Numbered from the stretch's first letter, positions 9,229 through 20,220 are shown. The stretch is DNA of 64,000 nt from Roseibium porphyridii (GCF_026191725.2 NZ_CP120863.1:4940001-5004000), one strand, 5' to 3'. Notes: generated from the sequence alone by a model not told the origin. Translations and numbers: made by a program.

Positions 9229-9250
9229 GTGTCGTTCTTAGTATGTCGCC

Positions 9251-10123
9251 CTAATGGGCGGCAGGTGTACCCGCGCCCCAGATATAGATGGCGACGAAAA
9301 GGAACAGCCAGACAACGTCAACGAAGTGCCAGTACCATGCAGCAGCTTCGAAACCGAAGTGCTTTTCCTTGGTGAACTGACCCGCGAGCGCACGGCCCAG
9401 ACAGACAGCCAGGAAGATCGTACCGACAACCACATGGAAGCCGTGGAAGCCTGTGGCCATGTAGAAGGTCGCGCCATAAATATTGCCGCTGAAGCCAAAC
9501 GCAGCGTGGCCATATTCATAGACCTGGCAGATGGTGAAGAGCACGCCCAGCAGAACCGTCAGCGTCAATCCCCATTTCAGGCCTTCGCGGTCTTCATGCA
9601 GCATAGCGTGGTGCGCCCACGTCACCGTTGTGCCGGAGCACAGCAGGATCAACGTGTTGAGCAGTGGCAGGTGCCAGGGATCGAATGTTTCGATGCCATC
9701 GGGTGGCCAATGACCGCCAGTCGCCTCGACCCGCGAAAACTGGATCGCTTCTCCAGCAAAGAGCGCGGCATCGAAATAGGCCCAGAACCAGGCAACGAAG
9801 AACATCACTTCCGAAGCGATGAAGAGCAACATGCCGTAGCGCAGATGCAGAGACACAACACGCGTGTGGTGACCCTGATGCGATTCATTGATGGTGTCAC
9901 GCCACCAACCAAACATCACATAGAGAATGACCAACAGGCCAATGGCGAACAGGCCCCAGCCAGTCAGGTTCATTCCGAACAGAACAAACTCTGTGCCCTG
10001 TACCGACTTCATGAAGCCGATGGCTCCAAGAGCAAACACAAATGCGCCCACTCCTCCTAGAAACGGCCACGGACTTGGTTCCACCAGGTGGTAGTCGTGG
10101 TTTTTGGTATGTGCCTCAGCCAT
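9251..10123 (-). CDS. ctaE: cytochrome c oxidase subunit III
   Basis: Subunit III of the aa3-type terminal oxidase, a seven-helix inner-membrane protein. At 290 residues it has the normal length. Recognisable segments are [16 protein letters not shown] at the N-terminus, [17 protein letters not shown], and [20 protein letters not shown]. The C-terminal end [20 protein letters not shown] is diagnostic. The ATG at 10123 is preferred because GGGGAG lies eight bases before it; a TTG at 10138 is also in frame. It lies 49 bases downstream of ctaG. Confidence 0.97.
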   Translation of the reverse strand: MAEAHTKNHDYHLVEPSPWPFLGGVGAFVFALGAIGFMKSVQGTEFVLFGMNLTGWGLFAIGLLVILYVMFGWWRDTINESHQGHHTRVVSLHLRYGMLLFIASEVMFFVAWFWAYFDAALFAGEAIQFSRVEATGGHWPPDGIETFDPWHLPLLNTLILLCSGTTVTWAHHAMLHEDREGLKWGLTLTVLLGVLFTICQVYEYGHAAFGFSGNIYGATFYMATGFHGFHVVVGTIFLAVCLGRALAGQFTKEKHFGFEAAAWYWHFVDVVWLFLFVAIYIWGAGTPAAH

Positions 10124-10172
10124 CGGCAAGCTCCCCAAACACAGTCATTTCAATCGCGCTCACGCGCCATTC

Positions 10173-10775
10173 TCACAATTTCGTCTCAGCACCGGGCTTT
10201 TCGGCTCGGGCTGCTACAGGGCGTTCCGGTTGTTCTACCGGGAAGAAAGTATAGGACAAAGTGATTTCCTTCACGTGTTTCAGTTCAGGATCCTTGTCCA
10301 TCTCAGGGTCGACAAAAAAGACGACCGGCATTTCGACGGTCTCGCCAGCTTCAAGTGCCTGCTCTGTAAAGCAAAAACAGTCCAGCTTGTTGAAATAGGC
10401 TCCGGCAGCGGGCGGCCAAACATTGTATGTGGATGTGCCAACGCTCGGTCCCTCGCCCGTGTTCGTTGCGAGGTAAGCAAGTTGCGCCGACTCGCCCATC
10501 TTGAGGGTTACGGACCGTTGCTCAGGCTTGAATGCCCAGGCAAGACTCTGGTTCACATTGCCATCGAAACGGATGGTGATCTTCCGGTCGATCACGACAT
10601 CGCTGACGGCATCTGCAACCTGTGTAGTGCCACCGAATCCGGTGACCCGGCAGAACAGGTCATAAAGCGGTACGGCTGCGTAGGCCATTCCCACCATCGA
10701 AGCAAACATCCCGACGCAAATGACCGCAACTTTGCGGTTCTTACGGGCCAGATCCTGATCCGCTTCCCGGCTCAT
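10173..10775 (-). CDS. ctaG: cytochrome c oxidase assembly protein Cox11/CtaG (CuB insertion)
   Basis: A membrane-anchored copper chaperone delivering copper to the CuB centre of subunit I. There is one N-terminal transmembrane helix (VAVICVGMFASMVGMAYAAV) and a periplasmic immunoglobulin-like domain. The family segment YDLFCRVTGFGGT and the copper-binding CFCF motif (in LDCFCFTEQAL) are intact. Two ATGs compete: 10787 overlaps the coxF stop codon, while 10775 has GGAGGA five bases before it and is used here (200 residues). Confidence 0.95.
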   Translation of the reverse strand: MSREADQDLARKNRKVAVICVGMFASMVGMAYAAVPLYDLFCRVTGFGGTTQVADAVSDVVIDRKITIRFDGNVNQSLAWAFKPEQRSVTLKMGESAQLAYLATNTGEGPSVGTSTYNVWPPAAGAYFNKLDCFCFTEQALEAGETVEMPVVFFVDPEMDKDPELKHVKEITLSYTFFPVEQPERPVAARAEKPGAETKL

Positions 10776-10786
10776 GCGTTCCTCCA

Positions 10787-10948
10787 TCAGAGCGCCCTGT
10801 CCATTACACTCGGTCCCAGCTTGATGATGGTAACGACGTAAAAGAGCACAACCATGGCAACCAACACGGCTGCTATCGCAATCGAGCGCGCACGGCGCTT
10901 TTTCTTTTGCTCGTCTGTCAGCTTGATGCCCTGTTCTTCGGCGGCCAT
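10787..10948 (-). CDS. coxF: CoxF-type small membrane protein of the oxidase cluster
   Basis: A 53-residue protein read from ATG 10948 to TGA 10787. It has a charged cytoplasmic N-terminus ending in a basic run (EQKKKRRARS) and then one hydrophobic helix (about residues 23-42, IAIAAVLVAMVVLFYVVTII). A small protein of this plan (CoxF) is found between ctaB and ctaG in rhizobial oxidase clusters; its exact function is unproven but presumed to be in assembly. It starts four bases after the ctaB stop, and its TGA overlaps the first ATG of ctaG, so translational coupling is likely. Easily missed because of its size. Confidence 0.85.
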   Translation of the reverse strand: MAAEEQGIKLTDEQKKKRRARSIAIAAVLVAMVVLFYVVTIIKLGPSVMDRAL

Positions 10949-10952
10949 GCGA

Positions 10953-11888
10953 TCAGGCCCCCGAGATCAGGCTTTCGCCCAGAAGAAGAGCGAACAGCAT
11001 GAACAGATAGAAGATCGAAAACTTGAACAGCCGCCAACACGCGGCCTTGGCGGCGTCGCCTTCCCGCTTGCGCCAGATATCTGCGGCAAGGGCAACGAAG
11101 ATTATACCGAGCGTTGCAGACGCTGCGCCGTAGAACAGGCTCGCAAATCCGAGCAGATAGGGGGCGACACCTACCGGCGCCAAGAGGATTGAATAGATCA
11201 GTATGTGGTTGCGCGTGCTGGTGGGCCCTGCGACCACCGGAAGCATAGGCACTTTTGCTGCCGTGTAATCACCGTTTTTAACAAGAGCCAGAGCCCAGAA
11301 ATGCGGCGGCGTCCACATGAAGATAATCAGGAACAGTACGAAGCTTTCCAGGCTTACGCTGCCTGTGACGGATGCCCAGCCAATCATCGGCGGGAACGCG
11401 CCAGCCGCACCGCCAATAACGATGTTCTGGGGCGTCGAACGTTTCAGCCACATCGTATAGACGATGACATAAAAGGCGATCGTGAAGGCCAGGAAAGCAC
11501 CGGCAAACCAGTTCACCAGAAGGCCAAGCGTCAGAACCGAACCGATCGAAAGCGTGATGCCGAAGGCAAGTGCTTCGTCCGGTGTGATCTTCCCTGCCGG
11601 GATCGGACGCTTGCGCGTGCGAGTCATGACGACGTCGATGTCTGCGTCGTACCACATGTTGAGAGCACCGGATGCTCCGGCACCGATTGCGATACACAAG
11701 ATCGCGACGATACCAAGCACAGGGTGCACATTGCCAGGGGCAAGCATGAGGCCAACGAATGCCGTGAAGATGACCAGCGACATGACACGGGGCTTAAGGA
11801 GCGCCACATAGTCGCTCACAGATCCCATCCCGCCGTCCCAAACGGCGCTGTCCTGGTTCATTGTTTCCTGGCGCTCAACGAGCGACAT
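10953..11888 (-). CDS. ctaB: protoheme IX farnesyltransferase (heme O synthase)
   Basis: A polytopic UbiA-superfamily enzyme that adds a farnesyl group to heme b, giving heme O, the precursor of heme a for the oxidase. The 311 residues are normal. The first aspartate-rich motif is seen in [19 protein letters not shown], the second region in the loop around [16 protein letters not shown]. The ATG at 11888 has AGGA about nine bases upstream; another ATG at 11861 with AGGA is possible. It is separated from ctaD by a strong hairpin and joined closely to coxF. Confidence 0.97.
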   Translation of the reverse strand: MSLVERQETMNQDSAVWDGGMGSVSDYVALLKPRVMSLVIFTAFVGLMLAPGNVHPVLGIVAILCIAIGAGASGALNMWYDADIDVVMTRTRKRPIPAGKITPDEALAFGITLSIGSVLTLGLLVNWFAGAFLAFTIAFYVIVYTMWLKRSTPQNIVIGGAAGAFPPMIGWASVTGSVSLESFVLFLIIFMWTPPHFWALALVKNGDYTAAKVPMLPVVAGPTSTRNHILIYSILLAPVGVAPYLLGFASLFYGAASATLGIIFVALAADIWRKREGDAAKAACWRLFKFSIFYLFMLFALLLGESLISGA

Positions 11889-11970
11889 AGGCGCGTCCTT
11901 TGATTTCCATGTCAGCCTGTTCTCTCAGCCGGTTTCCAGCACTTACCGAACTTGTCAGGCTTTCAAACTG

Positions 11971-11997
11971 GCACCGCGCCGGGGTCCGGCGCGGTGC
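11971..11997 (-). terminator. strong hairpin between ctaD and ctaB (attenuator or processing stem)
   Basis: A perfect 12-bp GC-rich stem (GCACCGCGCCGG/CCGGCGCGGTGC) with a three-base loop at 11983-11985. On the minus strand it is followed only by CAGTTTG. Termination would be weak, so partial termination or protection of the ctaD mRNA 3' end is the likely role (inference). Confidence 0.65.
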
Positions 11998-12032
11998 AGA
12001 TCATGCGATGGAGACTATCCTCCACACCACGC

Positions 12033-13643
<1,611 letters not shown>

Positions 13644-13690
13644 TCAAACTTTCTCAGCGGCGCTGCGTCTCATCGCGCGCATCGCCAAAC

Positions 13691-13721
13691 AAGAAAAGTC
13701 GCAGCGTTATTTCGCTGCGAC
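13691..13721 (-). terminator. intrinsic terminator at the end of ctaC, stop codon in its loop
   Basis: A perfect 9-bp stem (GTCGCAGCG/CGCTGCGAC, 13698-13706 and 13713-13721) with a six-base loop that contains the ctaC TAA. On the minus strand it is followed by TTTTCTTGTTT. It lies between ctaC and ctaD, so it should attenuate readthrough into the rest of the cluster, or ctaD has its own promoter. Confidence 0.8.
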
Positions 13722-14657
13722 CGAGACTTCTTCATTCTGGCCGCTTTCGGCGACTTTCTTTGCATCGGCAATCGACGCCATCAGCTGTTCGTTTGCCGTG
13801 TCCAGATCATCCTGAGCCGCGGATGCCCAAGTCTGGAACTGGTCTTTTGAGACCACACGAACGGCAATCGGCATGAAGGCGTGGTCCTTGCCGCAAAGCT
13901 CTGAACACTGCCCGTAGAAAACGCCCTCTTCACGAGCATGGAACCATGTCTCGTTCAAGCGGCCGGGGATCGCATCGATCTTGAGGCCCATGGACGGCAT
14001 CGCGAAGGCATGGATCACATCTTCAGAGGTCACCTGCAGGCGAACAGTGGTGTCAACCGGAACGACCAGATCGTAGTCAACTGCGAGCAAGCGCGGAACT
14101 TCCGCAATCGAAACGCCGCGCGCATCAGCGACTTCCTGCCTTTCAGCAAGATCGGCTGCAGGATCTGAAGAATCGCCCACCATGAGGGAGTCGAAGTAAA
14201 GTTCGCCCATACCCTCGTCGGTGTATTCATAGCCCCAGTACCACTGATAACCGATCGCCTTGATGGTCATGTCGTACTCGGGAATATCCAACTGCTTGTA
14301 AAGCAGACGGAAGGAGGGAATGGCGATCACAACAAGGATCAGGATCGGGACAACCGTCCACGCGACCTCGATCATCGTGTTGTGCGACGTGCGCGAGGGA
14401 ACAGGGTTCGCCTTGGCACTGAAACGCGACATGCAAACAATCAGCAGCGCCAGCACGAAAAGTGTAATGACGGTGATGATTATCAACGTGAAGCTGTTGA
14501 ACCATGTGATGTCGTCCATCACTTCGGTGACAGACCGCTGAAATCCGAGCTGCCAGTTCGTCATGCCGGATTCGGCCGCCAGGGCCGCAGTGGACACTCC
14601 AGCAAATGTCGCCGCCATTCCGGCTATAGTCATGAGACGCTTGAAGATTGCCTTCAC
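13707..14657 (-). CDS. ctaC: cytochrome c oxidase subunit II
   Basis: Carries the dinuclear CuA centre that accepts electrons from cytochrome c. A signal peptide (ending near AALAAESG) is followed by two transmembrane helices and a periplasmic cupredoxin domain. The CuA ligands are complete in YGQCSELCGKDHAFMPI. The usual aromatic docking segment is seen as KAIGYQWYWGYEY. A C-terminal extension of about 40 residues (ending EEVSVAAK) is slightly longer than in some relatives. I start at GTG 14657, with GGGAG seven bases upstream; the open frame extends to 14696 without family support. A structured leader precedes it. Confidence 0.96.
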   Translation of the reverse strand: MKAIFKRLMTIAGMAATFAGVSTAALAAESGMTNWQLGFQRSVTEVMDDITWFNSFTLIIITVITLFVLALLIVCMSRFSAKANPVPSRTSHNTMIEVAWTVVPILILVVIAIPSFRLLYKQLDIPEYDMTIKAIGYQWYWGYEYTDEGMGELYFDSLMVGDSSDPAADLAERQEVADARGVSIAEVPRLLAVDYDLVVPVDTTVRLQVTSEDVIHAFAMPSMGLKIDAIPGRLNETWFHAREEGVFYGQCSELCGKDHAFMPIAVRVVSKDQFQTWASAAQDDLDTANEQLMASIADAKKVAESGQNEEVSVAAK

Positions 14658-15172
14658 GTCCGCGCTCCCTTCCCTCAGCCGCTTCACGCGGCACATGCAT
14701 CAATACCGGATACACACTCCGGCCCAATCCAGTGCGGCAGTAGCGGGCTTGGCGCAGCTTCGCAAGCCCCTATCTGCCGCATCCGGACACCCGACAGGAT
14801 TATCTGATGGCCGGACTATAACCACAAACTGGTATTGAGGGCGATGGTTTCTACTGTGCAGAGCGGCGATGTGCCGCATCACCCCACCAACACCCTGCTG
14901 TCGCACAAAAACCACAAGAAACGCCGGGCTGCAACGGAATTTCCAACTTTTCACAGTCCCTGAAAGGCTTTGGCCATTTGACAAGGGTCAAGGACAGGCT
15001 GATTTTCGACAAAAAATGCAACTATCGCTGCCGATTGAAACCCCGCCGGACTAGAATCAAGCGCTATCATGCGGCAAGGTCGGCTCGGGATCATATTCAT
15101 GATTCGCAGGCCAGCCGGTTTCCGGATGCGGGAGCGGCTCACGGATCATATAACGCTTGACTGGAGGTTTTC
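14658..15172. other. intergenic leader between ctaC and ialB with three consecutive hairpins
   Basis: A 515-base divergent intergenic region with no convincing gene. Reading toward ctaC on the minus strand it holds three stem-loops. A nested one at 14733-14781 has an 8-bp TGCGGCAG/CTGCCGCA outer stem, a 7-bp GGGCTTG/CAAGCCC inner stem and symmetric 4-base internal loops. CCGGA/TCCGG follows at 14706-14722, then GCCGC/GCGGC at 14678-14692. Both promoters must lie here, but I could not place them with confidence. Confidence 0.6.
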
Positions 15173-15733
15173 TTGTCAACCTTTTTGACGCAGTCCCTGG
15201 CTGCCCGCAAGACCGGACGCTCCAAACTGTCGATTGCCAAGTTTGCCGCCATTGCCGGAATTCTTTTCAGCGCCGTTTCACACGCAACGTTGCCCGCCGC
15301 GGCTCAAGGCGAGGTGCGCTCTGCGCATGGCGATTGGCAAATGCGCTGCGATACGCCTCCCGGCTCGACCGGAGAACAATGCGCCCTGATCCAGAATGTG
15401 ACGGCAGCAGACCGCGAGAATGTCGGTCTTTCGGTGATAATCCTCAAAACCGCCGACAAACAGGCACGTATCCTGCGTGTCCTGGCGCCGCTTGGAGTGC
15501 TTTTGCCCTCAGGCCTCGGTCTGCGGGTCGACAATGCCGATATCGGGCGTGCGGGGTTTGTCCGCTGTCTGCCGAACGGCTGTATTGCTGAAGTCATTTT
15601 GGAAGAAGACCTGCTGACCAAACTGCAAGGGGGTGGACAGGCCACGTTCATCATTTTCCAGACACCGGAGGAAGGGATCGGTATCCCGATTTCGCTGAAC
15701 GGTTTCTCAGCCGGGTTTGACGCTCTGCCCTAG
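15173..15733 (+). CDS. invasion-associated locus B (IalB) family exported protein
   Basis: A 186-residue periplasmic protein with a long signal peptide (cleavage near PAAAQ/GEV, residue 45) and an IalB domain. Typical segments are HGDWQMRCDTPP, QCALIQNVTA, and the paired cysteines in FVRCLPNGCIAEV. The family was named in Bartonella, but homologues occur throughout non-pathogenic alphaproteobacteria, so no virulence role is implied. The start is TTG at 15173 with GGAGG seven bases before it. It faces the CPA2 antiporter gene across a shared terminator. Confidence 0.9.
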   Translation: MSTFLTQSLAARKTGRSKLSIAKFAAIAGILFSAVSHATLPAAAQGEVRSAHGDWQMRCDTPPGSTGEQCALIQNVTAADRENVGLSVIILKTADKQARILRVLAPLGVLLPSGLGLRVDNADIGRAGFVRCLPNGCIAEVILEEDLLTKLQGGGQATFIIFQTPEEGIGIPISLNGFSAGFDALP

Positions 15734-15772
15734 GGCCGCCAAAAGCGAACAATCGTCTTAATTCACGACGAC

Positions 15773-15797
15773 AAAAAGCGCCCTTCGGCGCTTTTTT
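15773..15797. terminator. bidirectional intrinsic terminator between ialB and the antiporter gene
   Basis: A 10-bp stem (AAAAAGCGCC/GGCGCTTTTT) with a CTTC loop (15783-15786). T-runs on the plus strand and A-runs (T on the minus strand) fit both convergent genes. Confidence 0.9.
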
Positions 15798-17585
15798 CTA
15801 TTCTGCCGGTTCGTCGTGTTCGTCAGAGACAGTTTTTCGCGGGGTGACCTTATGCAGACGGTCCATCCCGGCATACATGCCTTCCGTCAGCTGCATGGCC
15901 AGCCGTTCTTCATCCCGGTGCCGCACATCTTCCTCGATCTGATCAATCCGATCGAGAGGTGTTCCGAGCGCTTCCAGAGCCGCTCTGCCGAACACGACAC
16001 TCGACTCGAAGGTTTCACGGATCTGAAAGTCGACGCCGCGTTTTGTAAGATCCAGAGCATGTGCACGGTCGGTCGCGCGACAGAAAATCAGGACTTCAGG
16101 GAAGTCTTTCCGAATAAGATCGATTGCCTTGCCCATCACCTTGTCGTTTTCAATGCACATGGCAATCAACGCGGCCTTGCCGGCGCCAGCAGCACTCAAG
16201 ACGTCTGCACGTGTCGCATCTCCGTAATAGACTTTGTAGCCCTGCTTGCGGGCGTAATCGATACGGTCGGGCCGATTGTCGATCGCTGTAATCTCAAGAC
16301 CTTCGGATGTTAGGATCTGAGCGGCAACCATCCCAAATCGGCCAAAACCGACAACGAGAACCGTCGGTGTGGCCTCCTCGAAGGTTTCAATTGACGGGTT
16401 TTCAACACCCTTCGCCTTGGCTCGGGCCGCAAGTTTGTCGAGACCTAGACAGGCAACTGGCGTGAGCAGCATCGTCAGGATCACGATGGCATTCAGAAGG
16501 TTTGCCGTTTGATAGTCCAGAAGGGCGTTGCTGACGGCAGCTGTGAAGAGAACGAAAGCAAATTCACCACCCTGGGGCAACGTCACAGCTATGCGCATTG
16601 CATCGGAGTTTGGTGATCCGGTGCCTCGGGACAGACCCCAGAGGAACAAGCCCTTGATGCCCATGACGAGTAGGACCCCAACGGCCAAGATGACCCAATT
16701 CTCCATGACAAGATAAACGTCGAGCGACATACCGACCGCCACGAAGAACAATCCCATCAGCAATGAACGGAACGGCTCAATATCAGCTTCCAGTGTGTGC
16801 CTGAAACTTGATTCGGCAAGAAGCACACCTGCCAGAAATGCACCGAGCGCCATAGACAGGCCAACGGTATGCATGATCCCCGCACTGCCCAGGGCAACCA
16901 GAAGCGCAGCCGTCAACATGACTTCGCGCGCGCGGCTGGCTGCGAGAAACAGGAATATCGGTGAGATCAGATACCGGCCGGTGAGAATAACCGCGGCCAC
17001 GGCAGCCAGAACGAGAATGATCTCCCTGAATATCTGGGCTGCCGTCGATGGCCCCTCGCCCGGCGCCAATATGGCCACCATTGCCAAAAGAGGGACGATC
17101 GCAATGTCCTGCATGAGCAGGATGCCGAAAGCTCGTTGGCCATAGCTTGATGATAATTGTCCACGCTCCTGCAGGATTTGCAAAGCAAAGGCTGTTGAAG
17201 ACAGCGCCAATCCAAATCCTGCGACAAGGGAAGTGGAGAACGAGACCCCCGAAATCAGACCAACGCCCAACAAGGTCAGGCCGGTGAGCATCACCTGGGC
17301 GGATCCGAGGCCGAAAATGTCGCGCTTCATTCGCCAGAGTTTTTGAGGGTCGAGTTCCAGGCCGATGACAAAGAGCAGCAAGACAACGCCGAGCTCGGCC
17401 ACATGAAGAACGTCTTCTCCAGAACCCAGAAGTTGAAGTCCATGCGGCCCGATCGCTGCACCGGCGGCCAGGTAGCCAACCACCGAACCCAGTCCCAGCC
17501 GTTTTGCAATCGGAACGGCTACAACTGTCGCAGCCAGAAACACGATAGATTCAGCAAAAAACGGAGGTGCTGCCTCGCTGGCCAT
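15798..17585 (-). CDS. CPA2 family monovalent cation:proton antiporter with TrkA-N domain (KefB/YbaL-like)
   Basis: A 595-residue inner-membrane transporter. About 12 transmembrane segments (residues 10-390) match the CPA2 sodium/proton exchanger domain (FVIGLELDPQKLW, GFGLALSSTAFALQ). They are followed by a cytosolic RCK/TrkA-N domain with a Rossmann glycine motif (VVGFGRFGMVAAQIL, about 412-426). Family members move K+ or Na+ against protons and are gated by nucleotides or thiols. The ion and whether it is glutathione-gated cannot be told. A charged tail ends DEHDEPAE. Confidence 0.92.
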   Translation of the reverse strand: MASEAAPPFFAESIVFLAATVVAVPIAKRLGLGSVVGYLAAGAAIGPHGLQLLGSGEDVLHVAELGVVLLLFVIGLELDPQKLWRMKRDIFGLGSAQVMLTGLTLLGVGLISGVSFSTSLVAGFGLALSSTAFALQILQERGQLSSSYGQRAFGILLMQDIAIVPLLAMVAILAPGEGPSTAAQIFREIILVLAAVAAVILTGRYLISPIFLFLAASRAREVMLTAALLVALGSAGIMHTVGLSMALGAFLAGVLLAESSFRHTLEADIEPFRSLLMGLFFVAVGMSLDVYLVMENWVILAVGVLLVMGIKGLFLWGLSRGTGSPNSDAMRIAVTLPQGGEFAFVLFTAAVSNALLDYQTANLLNAIVILTMLLTPVACLGLDKLAARAKAKGVENPSIETFEEATPTVLVVGFGRFGMVAAQILTSEGLEITAIDNRPDRIDYARKQGYKVYYGDATRADVLSAAGAGKAALIAMCIENDKVMGKAIDLIRKDFPEVLIFCRATDRAHALDLTKRGVDFQIRETFESSVVFGRAALEALGTPLDRIDQIEEDVRHRDEERLAMQLTEGMYAGMDRLHKVTPRKTVSDEHDEPAE

Positions 17586-17889
17586 TCTTTCTCCTAAACC
17601 GGATTGCGGCGACCGGAATCAGTTAAACTGTGATGACAATTTTAACTGTAGCAAATTTGCAGGCTTTAACCTGTCTCAAAATGGCTGCAATACAGGTTAT
17701 TGCTTCGCTTTTTCTGCCACAGAACGATGCGTCGACCTCAGCTTTCGACAAAGCGCTATTTCAATGCGCGCTGCGCCAGGAGCCCGGTAACGCGGCAGGC
17801 GCGGCAATTTCGCGGTCAGGGAGGCCATTTCAACAACGCAGAACCGCCTCCTCGCTTTCGAGAAAACCACTCAGTTTGCGTCGCCGACG
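17586..17889. other. 304-base gap upstream of the antiporter with an inverted repeat
   Basis: No convincing gene is seen. An 8-bp inverted repeat TAACCTGT/ACAGGTTA (17667-17674 and 17692-17699, 17-base spacer) and two nearby TTTAACTGT/TTAAACTGT-like words lie about 80-110 bases before the antiporter start. They could be an operator. Confidence 0.4.
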
Positions 17890-18504
17890 TCAGATCAACT
17901 TGTGGTCCAAGAGAAAAGCCTCCAGCGCCCTACACGATGAATAATGGTGTCCGATGAGGCCGGCCTCTTCAGCCCCGGAAACGTTTTCCAACTTGTCGTC
18001 AACAAAGACGCAGCGGCCCGGTTCGTAGCCATATTTTTCACAAATGGCCCGGTAGATCCGCGGATCAGGCTTTCGCAGTCTGAATTCTGCAGAAACGTGG
18101 GCTTTGCTGCCGAAGATTTCGAACGCGTCGGGTGCACAAACGGGAAGCGCCGCTTTCAGCATCATTCCATTGTTCGTCAAAAGCGCGGTGTCGGCTTTGG
18201 CGGTGATCCGTTTTACCAACGAAAGCACATCCGGTCTCGGCCGCATCATCCGACGCCGGACATCGCACCAGGTGTCAAAGTCGATCGGATAACCGAGCAA
18301 TTGGCCATATTGTGCCAAATAGGCTTCGGCGGTTCCCGGTTGACCAGCCTCTGCGGCTTCTTCGTGAGGTCCACCCCAGACCGCCGCATCGATTTCAGCA
18401 GCCGGCCTCCCGGTTAACTGCTCGAGTAAATCAAGCCGCGTTTGATGACGATAGTCATAGAGAACCTCATCCATGTCGAAGACAACGAATACGACGCCCG
18501 GCAC
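17890..18504 (-). CDS. HAD superfamily hydrolase, YihX/epoxide-hydrolase-like subgroup
   Basis: A 204-residue HAD phosphatase-like protein. All four motifs are visible: the nucleophile aspartates in VFDMDEVLYDY (D10 and D12), TNN in ALLTNNGMM, the lysine in RLRKPDPRIYRAI, and VDD in CVFVDDKLENV. YihX relatives dephosphorylate sugar phosphates such as glucose 1-phosphate; the substrate here is not determinable. It lies 14 bases downstream of tldD and is probably cotranscribed. Confidence 0.88.
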   Translation of the reverse strand: MPGVVFVVFDMDEVLYDYRHQTRLDLLEQLTGRPAAEIDAAVWGGPHEEAAEAGQPGTAEAYLAQYGQLLGYPIDFDTWCDVRRRMMRPRPDVLSLVKRITAKADTALLTNNGMMLKAALPVCAPDAFEIFGSKAHVSAEFRLRKPDPRIYRAICEKYGYEPGRCVFVDDKLENVSGAEEAGLIGHHYSSCRALEAFLLDHKLI

Positions 18505-18518
18505 CTTAAACCTCCGGG

Positions 18519-19943
18519 TCAGACTGCTGTTCCACCGACCGTCATTTCATTGATGCGCATAGATGGCTGGCCAACACCGACCGGTACGCCTTGCCCTTGC
18601 TTTCCGCAAGTGCCCATGCCCGGATCAAGTTTCATGTCATTGCCGATCATGGAAACGCGTGTCAGCGCGTCCGGGCCGTTGCCGATCAGCATTGCCCCTT
18701 TCAGAGGTGCGCCGACCTTGCCGTTTTCGACCCGGTAAGCCTCTGTACAGGAAAAGACGAATTTGCCTGACGTGATATCTACCTGACCACCGCCGAACGA
18801 GACTGCGTAGATACCATCCTTCACAGAACTCAGGATCTCTTCCGGGTCCTTGTCGCCAGCCATCATCACTGTGTTGGTCATACGCGGCATTGGAATATGG
18901 GCGTAAGACTGACGCCGGCCGTTGCCTGTGGGTTCCATTCCCATCAACCGTGCATTCTGACGGTCTTGCATGTAACCCTTCAAGATGCCGTCTTCGATCA
19001 GAACAGTACGGCTGGCAGGCGTTCCCTCGTCGTCCACGCTCAACGAACCGCGGCGGTCCGGTATGGTGCCGTCATCGACGATCGTGACACCGGGAGACGC
19101 AACCCTTTCGCCCATGAGCCCGGCAAACGCCGACGTTTTCTTTCGGTTGAAATCACCTTCCAAACCATGACCGACGGCCTCGTGGAGCAAAATACCCGGC
19201 CAACCCGGACCAAGCACGACATCGAGCGTGCCTGCCGGTGCCGGTACAGCCTCCAGGTTCACCAGGGCCTGGCGCAAGGCTTCGTCCACGCCACCCTGCC
19301 AGTTTTCCGTCGTGATAAACCGGTCGAAACCTTCGCGGCCGCCGCATCCAAACGAGCCGCTTTCCTGTCGGTCGTCATTTCCCGCGACAACGGATATGCT
19401 CAAACGCACCATCGGGCGGACATCGCGGACAAGATGACCATCGGCCCGCAGGATCTCAACAACCTGCCAGGACCCGGCAAGCGATGCTGTCACCTGGCGC
19501 ACGCGCGGGTCCACGGATCGCGCGTATGCGTCTATTTCCTGCAGCAGCTTGACCTTGTCTTCAAAGCTCGGGCCACCAAGCGGGTTGGCGTCAGAATAAA
19601 GCGACACATTTGTTCTTGCTGGCGCCGCAGCATAGCTGCCTGAATACCCCTTTTTGACGGCACTTACCGCGTCGACCGCACGTTTTAACGCGCCTTCGGA
19701 TATGTCTCCAGCATGGGCATATCCCGCCGCTTCTCCGGCAACAGCTCTGAGGCCGAACCCCTGAGCCGTATCATAATTGGCTCCCTTGAGGCGGCCGTTG
19801 TCGAACACCAGCCCTTCCGTCTGCCGGTATTCCACAAACAGCTCACCGTCATCCGCCCCGTCCAAGGCGTCCTTGGTGAGGCGTTTTGCTGTTTCCAGCC
19901 CAAGACCTGACGATTCAATGAGATCTGCCGTGGAAATGGTCAT
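18519..19943 (-). CDS. tldD: TldD metalloprotease subunit
   Basis: The catalytic half of the TldD/TldE heterodimeric zinc protease, which trims peptides (in enterobacteria, microcin B17 and CcdA antitoxin). The zinc motif HEAVGHGLEGD is intact, and the distal cysteine is seen in FVFSCTEAYRVENG. I start at ATG 19943, with AGGA seven bases before it, giving 474 residues, the family length. An open extension to 20042 has no support. Its partner pmbA/tldE lies 5 kb away at 25114, beyond the lipid A genes. Confidence 0.95.
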   Translation of the reverse strand: MTISTADLIESSGLGLETAKRLTKDALDGADDGELFVEYRQTEGLVFDNGRLKGANYDTAQGFGLRAVAGEAAGYAHAGDISEGALKRAVDAVSAVKKGYSGSYAAAPARTNVSLYSDANPLGGPSFEDKVKLLQEIDAYARSVDPRVRQVTASLAGSWQVVEILRADGHLVRDVRPMVRLSISVVAGNDDRQESGSFGCGGREGFDRFITTENWQGGVDEALRQALVNLEAVPAPAGTLDVVLGPGWPGILLHEAVGHGLEGDFNRKKTSAFAGLMGERVASPGVTIVDDGTIPDRRGSLSVDDEGTPASRTVLIEDGILKGYMQDRQNARLMGMEPTGNGRRQSYAHIPMPRMTNTVMMAGDKDPEEILSSVKDGIYAVSFGGGQVDITSGKFVFSCTEAYRVENGKVGAPLKGAMLIGNGPDALTRVSMIGNDMKLDPGMGTCGKQGQGVPVGVGQPSMRINEMTVGGTAV

Positions 19944-20068
19944 TGTTGTTTCCTGCATAGTCGTTTGAGGACGTTGCCTTTCCGGCGGCATTCCCACCGT
20001 CATGCAAGGCGTTACCCCCAACATAGGGTTTTTGACACGCAATTCACCCTGAATTCCTCGAAATCCAC

Positions 20069-20095
20069 TTGCGAGATTTTAAACTTGAATATAAT
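20069..20095 (+). promoter_or_regulatory. possible sigma-70 promoter for the small genes at 20221
   Basis: A perfect TATAAT hexamer at 20090-20095 with TTGCGA at 20069-20074. The 15-base spacer is shorter than ideal, so this is a weak prediction. Confidence 0.3.
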
Positions 20096-20220
20096 ACTCA
20101 CCTTTAAGGATCCTTCGCATCCTCAGTCAGCCTGACCGCTTCAGAAACGGCCTCGCCAGCTCTCTCTCAAAATTTCATCATTCAAATTCGCGCTTGTCGC
20201 GAATAGGAAGACGTTTGCGC

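Noticed and set aside
15057..15162. Distant inverted repeat TCAAGCG / CGCTTGA around the ialB promoter area
   Set aside because: The arms are only 7 bp and about 90 bases apart, so chance is likely.
17630..17957. Overlapping short plus-strand frames between the antiporter and HAD genes
   Set aside because: No ribosome-binding site, arginine/serine-rich translation without family likeness, and overlap with the HAD gene end.
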